Below are positions 1 through 5,638 of a DNA stretch of 6,444 bases, in pieces. A program made the translations under genes and the position numbers. A model generated the notes under the pieces. It worked only from the letters and a program-made list of their open reading frames with translations. It did no database searches and had not been told where the DNA came from. Numbering within the stretch: the stretch's first letter is position 1; the number at the start of each line of letters is the position of its first letter. This DNA is from CABHOJ01 sp965649545. Its GTDB lineage: Bacteria; Pseudomonadota; Gammaproteobacteria; Burkholderiales; Methylophilaceae. The stretch lies in NCBI GenBank assembly GCA_965649545.1, contig CBFGLF010000100.1, positions 1 through 6,444 on the forward strand, read 5' to 3'.

Positions 1-1544
1 CGTCTATCCTTGACCACTGCCAGCACTGTGCCCATACGCTCCACCGTGCCGATGACTTTGCCTTGCAATACTTTATCGCAATTCATATTGGTCGTACTGA
101 TAAAGAAGTCGGCAGCCACCCAGTCACGCGTGATCTCGAAACGGTCGTCCAGGTAGGCGTCGCCCTGGATGCTCTCGGCGCATACGGCGACCAGGTAATC
201 GGCCCTGGGGTCGGCCTTGTTGACCCCGGGCACCTGGGCTTCCAGCAGGTCCGCCGCTTCACGCAGGCTGCTCGACCAGTAATCGCCTTCCCACTCGCGC
301 TCGGCCTCCGCCAGGCTGCCTGCCAGGTGGTTGTAGTAGATGTATTGGTAAGGATGCAGCCGCGCGAGGGTCGCGAGGCTCAGTAAGCAAAGTGCGACGA
401 AAGCTGCGGTCAACGCCATGCGTGTTTTGCCCCAGCGCTCAAGCCGCTCCCAGGCGGCACCCAGGCCTAAGCCGGCGAGGATCGCCAGCGGCGGTAACAG
501 GAAGGTGAAATGCCGGATGCCGTTATACAGCGCCGGCCTGTCCAGCAGGATGAAACCGAGCGGGAACAGCACAGCGATGCCGACAGTGAACCACGCCAGC
601 CACGCTGATCTGTCGGCTTGCAATATGGGCTTCCAGCCGAACACCAGAAAACTGGCCAGACCCAGCAGGAAAGCCTCCGGCAGCCGTACCAGCAGGTAGG
701 CCAGCAAGTAATCGCGCGGCACGTTACCGATGTTCATGACCTCGCCATCCATGATGGTCAGCATGTTGAACGTGAAGTGCGAGAACGCCTTGGCCGCTTC
801 CAGAGGATGTTCCGGGGACATCACGCCCCAGGGCCAGAACAACGCCATCAGCATCAGGGTCACGAGGCCGGACGGGACCAGGGAGCGCACACTGATACCG
901 ACAAACACCAGTTTCTCCCGTAGCGTCCCGCGATGCAGCCATGTCGCGGCAGCCAGCATCAACAATAGATAGATGACGGCAAAGGCTGCGCCGATACGTA
1001 GCCCGACGGCGCAACCGACAGCGATACCGAGCTTGATGCTCAGGGAAAGCGGAATGCGCGGCAGCCTCTGTGCGATCAATACCGTGTAATAGAGGGCCCA
1101 GGCCATGCAGGTGGCGAACGGGATGTCCTTGGTATGCGTGAACATGGCACCCGACCAGGCACCCGTGATGCTGAGCAGTAATGCCGCCAGGAAAGCGGCG
1201 CGGATGCCGCCGAGCAATTTTGCGGTCTTGTACACGGCGACGATGCCGGCAAAGCCGAACAGGGCTGACAGCAGGTGGCGGATATCCCAGATCCAGAGCG
1301 ACGCAGGTTCCAGGTGCAGCAGGCGCTCGATAGAGGCCGCGATCAGGTCGAAGAAGCCGCCATAGAGGTAGAGGTTTCGATAGGAGAACGCAGCCTGGTC
1401 GCTGAAACCGGAAGCGTAGAAATCCAGCAGCAAGCGGCCATAGACGTGCTGCACCTCTTCGTCGTTGCTGATGCCGTAGTGCCTGAAAGTCGCAAGGATG
1501 AATAAGCCCAGGAGAGCGAAGAGGGCGATGGAGGCTTTATGCAA
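1..1544 (-). CDS. GT39/ArnT-like integral membrane glycosyltransferase, 3' end off the left edge
   Basis: The minus strand is open from about 1597 to the left edge, giving 514 residues from a TTG at 1544 without a stop. The product is a polytopic inner-membrane protein with many hydrophobic helices. Residues 27-30 (NDEE), in the first loop after the first helix, match the acidic catalytic motif of GT-C glycosyltransferases, which use polyprenyl-phosphate sugars on the periplasmic side. Other family-like motifs are HTKDIPFA (about 137-144), YNGIRHF (340-346), and a C-terminal soluble part with PYQYIYYNHLAG (398-409) and DYWSSSLREAA (421-431). Such proteins usually end a few residues beyond the last segment seen here, so only the extreme C-terminus should be missing. 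The donor and acceptor cannot be told from sequence. The start is uncertain: no ATG or GTG is available, and the in-frame choices are TTG at 1544 or at 1562, neither with a good ribosome binding site. It lies downstream of queG on the same strand. Confidence 0.82.
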   Translation of the reverse strand, partial: MHKASIALFALLGLFILATFRHYGISNDEEVQHVYGRLLLDFYASGFSDQAAFSYRNLYLYGGFFDLIAASIERLLHLEPASLWIWDIRHLLSALFGFAGIVAVYKTAKLLGGIRAAFLAALLLSITGAWSGAMFTHTKDIPFATCMAWALYYTVLIAQRLPRIPLSLSIKLGIAVGCAVGLRIGAAFAVIYLLLMLAAATWLHRGTLREKLVFVGISVRSLVPSGLVTLMLMALFWPWGVMSPEHPLEAAKAFSHFTFNMLTIMDGEVMNIGNVPRDYLLAYLLVRLPEAFLLGLASFLVFGWKPILQADRSAWLAWFTVGIAVLFPLGFILLDRPALYNGIRHFTFLLPPLAILAGLGLGAAWERLERWGKTRMALTAAFVALCLLSLATLARLHPYQYIYYNHLAGSLAEAEREWEGDYWSSSLREAADLLEAQVPGVNKADPRADYLVAVCAESIQGDAYLDDRFEITRDWVAADFFISTTNMNCDKVLQGKVIGTVERMGTVLAVVKDR

Positions 1545-1594
1545 GGGAGAATGGCTAGACAAGGGGGCGCGCCGACGGCAATGAAAGAGGCTGG

Positions 1595-1600
1595 ATTATA
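1595..1600 (-). promoter_or_regulatory. Candidate -10 box for the glycosyltransferase gene
   Basis: The minus strand reads TATAAT at 1600 down to 1595, a perfect sigma-70 -10 hexamer. It overlaps the short gap after the queG stop. A weak -35 (TGGAGC, 3 of 6 matches) lies 17 bases upstream, inside the end of queG. Transcription would start near 1588, giving a leader of roughly 26 to 44 bases before the two possible TTG starts. The position makes sense for a gene needing its own promoter behind queG, but the poor -35 keeps this tentative. Confidence 0.38.
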
Positions 1601-1607
1601 TCGACAA

Positions 1608-2687
1608 TCAGGTACTTGCTCCATCGTGTTGGGCGTGTTGCTGCAAGGCCCAAGCCACATGTTCGCGCACCAGTTCGGAAGCATGCGCCTCGCGGTTTCG
1701 CAAAGCTGAGACGACCGCTGGCGAGGTCGGCGCATTGCCTAGCCCGACCGCGAGATTGCGCAGCCATTGCACATAGCCGATGCGATAGATGGCGCTACCG
1801 GCCATGCGCTGATTGAACGTCGCCTCATCCCAACCGAACAGTTCCACCAGACTGATGTCATCGAGGCCATGCCGTACATGGAAGTCCGGCTGTTCGGTGA
1901 CTTCCGCGAAGCGGTTCCATGGGCAGGCGATCTGGCAATCATCGCATCCGTAGACGCGGTTGCCGATCAGGGGTCGTAGCTCGACGGGAATGCTGTCCTG
2001 AAGTTCGATGGTCAGGTAAGAGATACAGCGTCGCGCGTCGACCTCATAGGGCGCGACGATGGCCTGGGTCGGGCAGATGTCGATGCAGGCCTTGCAGGTA
2101 CCGCAGTGGTTCTGGCTGGGCTGATCCACGGGCAAAGGCAGGTCAGTATAGATCTCGCCGAGGAAGAACCACGAGCCGGCATCGCGGGAGAGTAATAACG
2201 TATGCTTGCCACGCCAGCCTAGCCCGGCCTTTTCTGCCAGTGCGACCTCCAGCACGGGCGCGCTGTCGGTGAACACCCGATAGCCGAAGGCGCCTGCCGT
2301 TTCAGCGATCTTGTCGCAGAGCTTCTGTAATCGGTTACGTAATACCTTGTGGTAATCGCGACCGAGGGCATAGCGCGAAATGAAGGCCAGCTCGCCATCT
2401 TCCATGACTTCGATGCTGTCCCTGGCGGCGGGCGGCAGGTAATCCATGCGGGCCGAAATGACACGTACGGTACCGGGTACCAATTCTGCCGGACGGGTAC
2501 GTTTGTCCCCATGTTTTGCCATATAATCCATGGCACCATGAAAGCCTTTAGCCACCCATTCGCGATGTGCACTTTCAGCTTCAGACAGATCCGTATCCGT
2601 GATACCTACCTGGCCGAATCCCAGGTCCTTGCCCCAACCTTTGATGTCGGCGGCGAGAGCATCCCAATCGTTCTGGCTCGTTAGCAT
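1608..2687 (-). CDS. queG: Epoxyqueuosine reductase QueG
   Basis: The protein of 359 residues (ATG at 2687) is the usual length for QueG, the cytosolic cobalamin and iron-sulfur enzyme that reduces epoxyqueuosine to queuosine at wobble position 34 of GUN-anticodon tRNAs. The N-terminal part is the QueG/DUF1730 domain, with the conserved TDSAPVLE motif at 140-147; Asp141 matches the proposed catalytic aspartate. A double [4Fe-4S] ferredoxin-like domain follows: CGTCKACIDICP (Cys195, 198, 201, 205), Cys221, and CDDCQIACPWN (Cys248, 251, 255), so all eight cysteines are present. The C-terminus (about 305-350) looks like the HEAT-like tRNA-binding repeat. The reading frame continues upstream to 2852, but that extension is antisense to the tsaE P-loop and has no family similarity. 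ATG at 2696 is an alternative start adding three residues. It is divergent from tsaE with no gap. Confidence 0.95.
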   Translation of the reverse strand: MLTSQNDWDALAADIKGWGKDLGFGQVGITDTDLSEAESAHREWVAKGFHGAMDYMAKHGDKRTRPAELVPGTVRVISARMDYLPPAARDSIEVMEDGELAFISRYALGRDYHKVLRNRLQKLCDKIAETAGAFGYRVFTDSAPVLEVALAEKAGLGWRGKHTLLLSRDAGSWFFLGEIYTDLPLPVDQPSQNHCGTCKACIDICPTQAIVAPYEVDARRCISYLTIELQDSIPVELRPLIGNRVYGCDDCQIACPWNRFAEVTEQPDFHVRHGLDDISLVELFGWDEATFNQRMAGSAIYRIGYVQWLRNLAVGLGNAPTSPAVVSALRNREAHASELVREHVAWALQQHAQHDGAST

Positions 2688-2690
2688 ATG
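2685..2690. promoter_or_regulatory. Shared CATATG: back-to-back start codons of queG and tsaE
   Basis: The palindrome CATATG supplies the ATG of tsaE on the plus strand (2688-2690) and the ATG of queG on the minus strand (2687-2685). No bases lie between the coding regions, so promoters and ribosome binding sites must lie within the opposite gene. Neither start has a clear Shine-Dalgarno sequence. On the minus strand a TGTAAT (5 of 6 to the -10 consensus) lies at 2705-2700 without a good -35. If it is used, the queG message would be nearly leaderless. Confidence 0.55.
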
Positions 2691-3155
2691 GCGCATGATA
2701 TTACATTGAATCTGGCCGATGAAGCGGCCACCCTCTCGCTGGGAGGGCGCATGGCCCGTGTACTGCGGGTCGGTCAATCCATCTACCTGCATGGCGATCT
2801 GGGGGCGGGCAAGACCACCCTGGTGCGCGGCCTCTTGCATGGCATGGGGCATGTCGGCAAGGTGAAAAGTCCGACCTATACGCTGGTAGAACCTTATGTG
2901 ATCTCTGGATTATCCTTGTATCACTTTGATCTATATAGATTCAACGACCCTGAAGAATGGGATGCCGCAGGATTCCGAGATTATTTCAATGCGGCCACCA
3001 TCTGCCTGGTGGAGTGGCCGGAAAAAGCCCGTGAGCTATTGCCGGACCCCGATATCGATATCTTCCTCGTACCGATGGGTGATGGCAGGCAGGTCAGGCT
3101 GACGGCTAACTCAACCTCCGGCGAGCAATCCCTGGATGCCTTATCGCATGATTAG
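2688..3155 (+). CDS. tsaE: tRNA threonylcarbamoyladenosine biosynthesis ATPase TsaE
   Basis: The 155-residue product has the length and motif order of TsaE (YjeE), the cytosolic P-loop ATPase that works with TsaB and TsaD to form t6A at position 37 of ANN-decoding tRNAs. Visible motifs are Walker A GDLGAGKTT (36-44), SPTYTLVEPY (61-70), HFDLYR (79-84), DPEEW (87-91) and LVEWPE (107-112). The ATG at 2688 gives the usual short lead-in (LADEAATLSLG) before the P-loop. The last 20 bases overlap the longest amiC frame, which suggests an operon with translational coupling. The stretch around 2891-2945 is AT-rich and uses TTA, CTA and AGA codons, unlike the surrounding coding sequence, although it encodes the conserved HFDLYR motif. 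The protein looks intact. Confidence 0.96.
   Translation: MAHDITLNLADEAATLSLGGRMARVLRVGQSIYLHGDLGAGKTTLVRGLLHGMGHVGKVKSPTYTLVEPYVISGLSLYHFDLYRFNDPEEWDAAGFRDYFNAATICLVEWPEKARELLPDPDIDIFLVPMGDGRQVRLTANSTSGEQSLDALSHD
2929..2940. repeat. 12-bp perfect palindrome inside tsaE
   Basis: ATCTATATAGAT is a perfect inverted repeat in an otherwise GC-rich region. It overlaps the codons for Asp-Leu-Tyr-Arg of the conserved TsaE motif, with Leu and Arg written as CTA and AGA, which are scarce in the neighbouring genes. It could be a protein-binding site, or a chance result of these codons. No clear promoter is associated with it. Confidence 0.4.
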
Positions 3156-4452
3156 AAGCCTGACGCTTGCGCTCTTTCTGCTCCTGACAGTTGCCCATGT
3201 GCAGGCGGCGACCACGGTCACGGCGGCGCGCGTCTGGCCCTCAGCTGAATATACGCGGATCACGCTTGAATCCGCTAAGCCCATCACCCACAAGATGGTG
3301 ATGTTGAAGAACCCCGATCGTCTCGTACTGGATTTGAACGATGTCGAACTCGGGCCTGCATTGAAGACCCTCACCGACAAGATCCTCTCCGGCGACCCTT
3401 ACATCAAGCAGGTGCGTGTCGGTAATTTCAAGCCGGGTGTGGTGCGCATGGTGGTCGACCTCAAGTCCGAGATCAAGCCGGAGATCTTCTTGTTGCCGCC
3501 CGCCGGCGAATACAAGCACCGTCTCGTACTCGATATCTATCCGCCACTCGACCCCTTGATGGCCATGCTGGATCAGCGTGACAAGCCTGCGGAAGCCGCG
3601 CCACCCGCAGATTCGGCCACCAGCCAAGAAAGCCCGGCAGCCACGGAGACGCCGGCGCTGCCCGATACAGCGAACCTGCCGCCGGAAGTGAAGCCGCAAG
3701 AGATCAAGCCGCAGCTCTCGCCGAACAAGGAGGATATCCGCCTGCTGACCATCGCCATCGATGCCGGGCATGGCGGGGAAGATCCGGGTGCCCGCGGTGC
3801 CAACGGCTCACATGAGAAGCACATCACGCTCTCCATCGCCAAGAAACTCAAGGCGCTGATCGACGCGGAACCCAATATGCGCGGTGTGCTGACGCGTGAC
3901 GGGGATTACTTCATTCCCTTGCATGGCCGTGTCGTGAAAGCGCGCAAGGTCAATGCCGACCTGTTCATCTCCATCCACGCCGATGCCTTCACGCGGCCTG
4001 AAGCCCGAGGTTCTTCGGTGTTCGCCCTCTCCGAACGTGGCGCCACCAGCGCCTCCGCACGCTATCTGGCGAAGAAGGAGAATGAATCAGACTTGATCGG
4101 CGGCGTCAGCCTGGATGACAAGGACCCATATCTCGCGCGGACCTTGCTCGACCTTTCGCAGACCGCCACCATCAACGACAGCCTCAAGCTGGGCAAGGCG
4201 GTGCTGGGTCATATCGGCGAGATCAACACCCTGCACAAGCGTAGCGTCGAGCAGGCGGGTTTCGCTGTCCTGAAGTCCCCGGATATTCCTTCGATCCTGG
4301 TGGAGACCGCCTTCATCAGTAACCCGGAGGAAGAGCGTAAACTCAACGACGATGCTTACCAGGACCGCCTGGCGAATGCCATCCTCTCCGGTATCAAGCG
4401 TTATTTCTCCAGCAATCCGCCGCTGGCGAAATCCAAGATCGCGCTCGAATGA
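3136..4452 (+). CDS. amiC: N-acetylmuramoyl-L-alanine amidase, AmiC/AmiB type (AMIN + Amidase_3)
   Basis: This 438-residue zinc hydrolase cleaves the bond between N-acetylmuramic acid and L-alanine of peptidoglycan at the division septum. The N-terminus has a Sec-type signal peptide (hydrophobic core about 9-19, likely cleavage after VQA near residue 24) and no twin-arginine motif, unlike the Tat-exported E. coli AmiC. An AMIN domain for septal targeting covers about 26-138. A Pro/Glu/Lys-rich linker spans about 139-200 and the Amidase_3 domain about 203-430. Zinc and catalytic residues are in place: His212 in DAGHGG, Glu227, His281 in SIHADA and Glu390 in VETAFISN. The insert near 310-345 (SDLIGGVSL to ATINDSL) matches the autoinhibitory region that EnvC- or NlpD-like LytM factors relieve. 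The start may be 3136 or the in-frame ATG at 3148; the overlap with tsaE is then 20 or 8 bases. It is probably co-transcribed with tsaE. Confidence 0.94.
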   Translation: MPYRMIRSLTLALFLLLTVAHVQAATTVTAARVWPSAEYTRITLESAKPITHKMVMLKNPDRLVLDLNDVELGPALKTLTDKILSGDPYIKQVRVGNFKPGVVRMVVDLKSEIKPEIFLLPPAGEYKHRLVLDIYPPLDPLMAMLDQRDKPAEAAPPADSATSQESPAATETPALPDTANLPPEVKPQEIKPQLSPNKEDIRLLTIAIDAGHGGEDPGARGANGSHEKHITLSIAKKLKALIDAEPNMRGVLTRDGDYFIPLHGRVVKARKVNADLFISIHADAFTRPEARGSSVFALSERGATSASARYLAKKENESDLIGGVSLDDKDPYLARTLLDLSQTATINDSLKLGKAVLGHIGEINTLHKRSVEQAGFAVLKSPDIPSILVETAFISNPEEERKLNDDAYQDRLANAILSGIKRYFSSNPPLAKSKIALE

Positions 4453-4491
4453 TGCTCGCGCCTCCGATCCCCATACTTCACAAAGACCCCC

Positions 4492-4496
4492 AGGAG
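4492..4496 (+). promoter_or_regulatory. Shine-Dalgarno site fixing the start of the 133-aa gene
   Basis: AGGAG sits five bases before the ATG at 4502. It selects this start over the longer frame that reads back into the end of amiC. Confidence 0.75.
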
Positions 4497-4501
4497 CCAC
4501 T

Positions 4502-4903
4502 ATGTCAGCCATGACCAAGTCTGCGATGTCCAGAAGGAAGCAACAGGGGTTCGTCGCCTGGCTCGCCGCGGTGCCCCTGCTACTGATAGCGGTGTTCGGG
4601 CTTTACACCTGGTTCGTGTTGAGCTGGTCGTATTCCGAAGGGGATCGCGCAGGCTATATCCAGAAGTTCTCCAAGAAAGGCTGGCTCTGCAAGACCTGGG
4701 AGGGCGAACTCGCGATGGTGACGATGCCGGGCACCCTGACCGAGAAGTTCTACTTCACTGTCACGGACGATGCCGTGGCGCAGACCCTCAACCAGCATCT
4801 GGGCAAGAAGGTCACGCTCACCTATGACGAGCATATCGGCATCCCCAGCAGTTGCTTCGGCGATACCGGTTATTTCGTCACTGCCGTCAAGGATATCGAG
4901 TGA
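4502..4903 (+). CDS. Small membrane-anchored conserved protein of unknown function
   Basis: The 133-residue product has a basic N-terminus (RRK at 11-13), one strong transmembrane segment (about 17-40) and a soluble domain of about 90 residues that should face the periplasm. Motifs in the soluble part are SYSEGDRAGYIQKFSKKGW (43-61), CKTWEGELAM (63-72) and PSSCFGDTGYFVT (115-127). The two cysteines, Cys63 and Cys118, could form a disulfide. I recall similar SEGxRxGxxxKxSxKGxxCKTxEGE proteins as widespread but uncharacterised; some carry an unsupported 6-phosphogluconate dehydrogenase label. No catalytic motif is evident. The gene lies 49 bases after amiC with no terminator visible, so it may share that transcript. 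It occupies the place where mutL is often found after the amidase. Confidence 0.85.
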   Translation: MSAMTKSAMSRRKQQGFVAWLAAVPLLLIAVFGLYTWFVLSWSYSEGDRAGYIQKFSKKGWLCKTWEGELAMVTMPGTLTEKFYFTVTDDAVAQTLNQHLGKKVTLTYDEHIGIPSSCFGDTGYFVTAVKDIE

Positions 4904-4933
4904 CCGTGCCGACGCACAGAGGCTTGGACGACA

Positions 4934-4944
4934 AGCTTTAAGCT
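4934..4944. promoter_or_regulatory. Candidate operator dyad AGCTT-T-AAGCT
   Basis: This perfect 5+5 inverted repeat with a one-base centre lies 16 bases before the ATG of the TetR regulator, in a 57-base intergenic gap. It is short, so the operator role is inferred only from position. Confidence 0.25.
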
Positions 4945-4948
4945 GTGG

Positions 4949-4960
4949 CAGACTAGTTTG
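4949..4960. promoter_or_regulatory. Candidate NemR-type operator abutting the regulator start
   Basis: CAGACTAGTTTG is an imperfect palindrome (10 of 12 positions symmetric) centred on ACTAGT and ending at the base before the ATG at 4961. The AGAC half-site resembles, from memory, half-sites bound by NemR-like TetR regulators. Binding here would allow autorepression, as is usual in the family. No good -10/-35 pair was found nearby. Confidence 0.35.
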
Positions 4961-5569
4961 ATGGGGAACGAGCTCTACATCAGCAAGACCGCGGACACAC
5001 GCCAGCAGATCCTGGATGTCGCCCGATGCATCATCCTCGGCAAGGGCTTCGCTGCAGTCGGCCTCAACGAGATACTGACCGCGGCGAACGTGCCGAAGGG
5101 GTCTTTCTATCACTACTTCAAATCCAAAGAGCAATTCGGTAATGCCTTGCTCGAGAACTACTTCGACGAATACATGGGGATGCTCGAAGACCGTCTCGGC
5201 ATCAAGACCCTGCCTGTGAGCACGAGGCTGTTGGGTTACTTCCGTTACTGGCTGGAATCCCAATGTAGCGACACCACCGAGGACAAATGCCTCGTCGTCA
5301 AACTCAGCGCCGAAGTCACCGACCTCTCCGAGGCTATGCGACTGACCTTGAAGCAGGGGACCGACCGCGTCATGGCAAGACTGGCGCAAGCCGTGGAAGA
5401 GGGGATCGCCCAGGGTGAGTTCCCAGCCCACCTCGACGCGCAGGCCGTCACTCACGAGCTCTATCACCTTTGGCTGGGCGCGACCCTGCTGACCAAGGTG
5501 CACCGCAACCGTACGGCGCTGGAGTGCGCATTCAAGGCGACCTGCGATCGCTTACAGGTCGTTGCCTAG
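4961..5569 (+). CDS. nemR: NemR-like TetR-family redox/electrophile-sensing repressor
   Basis: The 202-residue protein is a TetR-family repressor. The N-terminal helix-turn-helix (about 12-56) ends in the typical NVPKGSFYHYFKSKEQFG segment (43-60). The C-terminal part resembles E. coli NemR, as I remember it, across CLVVKLSAEVTDLSEAMR (110-127) and LYHLWLGATLLTK (167-179). NemR senses bleach, N-ethylmaleimide and aldehydes through Cys106, which pairs with Lys175; Cys98 is nearby. Here Cys102, Cys110 and Lys179 fall at the same spacings (8 and 69 residues), so the sensing chemistry is probably kept. Additional cysteines are Cys23, Cys189 and Cys195. The start is taken at ATG 4961; TTG at 4958 is in frame directly before it. 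The ribosome binding site is weak. The likely target is the oxidoreductase gene 69 bases downstream on the same strand, and itself. Equivalence to nemR in regulated genes is inferred. Confidence 0.85.
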   Translation: MGNELYISKTADTRQQILDVARCIILGKGFAAVGLNEILTAANVPKGSFYHYFKSKEQFGNALLENYFDEYMGMLEDRLGIKTLPVSTRLLGYFRYWLESQCSDTTEDKCLVVKLSAEVTDLSEAMRLTLKQGTDRVMARLAQAVEEGIAQGEFPAHLDAQAVTHELYHLWLGATLLTKVHRNRTALECAFKATCDRLQVVA

Positions 5570-5627
5570 GATATTCCCTGCCATGGATTGCGTTGCCGGC
5601 CGGATCGATCACTTCATCGCCATCATC

Positions 5628-5634
5628 AGGGAGG
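5628..5634 (+). promoter_or_regulatory. Strong Shine-Dalgarno of the oxidoreductase gene
   Basis: AGGGAGG ends four bases before the ATG at 5639. It is the strongest ribosome binding site in the window and supports this start for the dehydrogenase. The remaining gap after the regulator (5570-5627) shows no terminator. Confidence 0.8.
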
Positions 5635-5638
5635 CCTC

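Noticed and set aside
63..1505. Several plus-strand open frames of 76-107 codons in the left region
   Set aside because: They are all opposite the continuous glycosyltransferase frame, which has coherent membrane helices and motifs.
2688..2852. N-terminal extension of QueG by 55 residues
   Set aside because: It lies antisense to the TsaE P-loop region and has no similarity to QueG. The ATG at 2687 gives the normal length.
4352..4501. Upstream extension of the 133-residue protein into amiC
   Set aside because: AGGAG before 4502 and the basic-then-hydrophobic N-terminus fit the shorter start; the extension is an out-of-frame shadow of the end of amiC.
4453..4501. Possible terminator between amiC and the next gene
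   Set aside because: No stem-loop followed by a T-run is present in these 49 bases.
4580..5503. Long minus-strand open frame (307 codons) opposite the small membrane protein and the regulator
   Set aside because: It is fully antisense to two well-supported genes, crosses their intergenic gap and shows no recognisable domain. GC-rich codon bias explains it.
5596..5610. CCGGCCGG followed by GATCGATC in the gap before the dehydrogenase
   Set aside because: These are short self-complementary words common in GC-rich DNA; there is no T-run for a terminator and no spaced half-sites for an operator.
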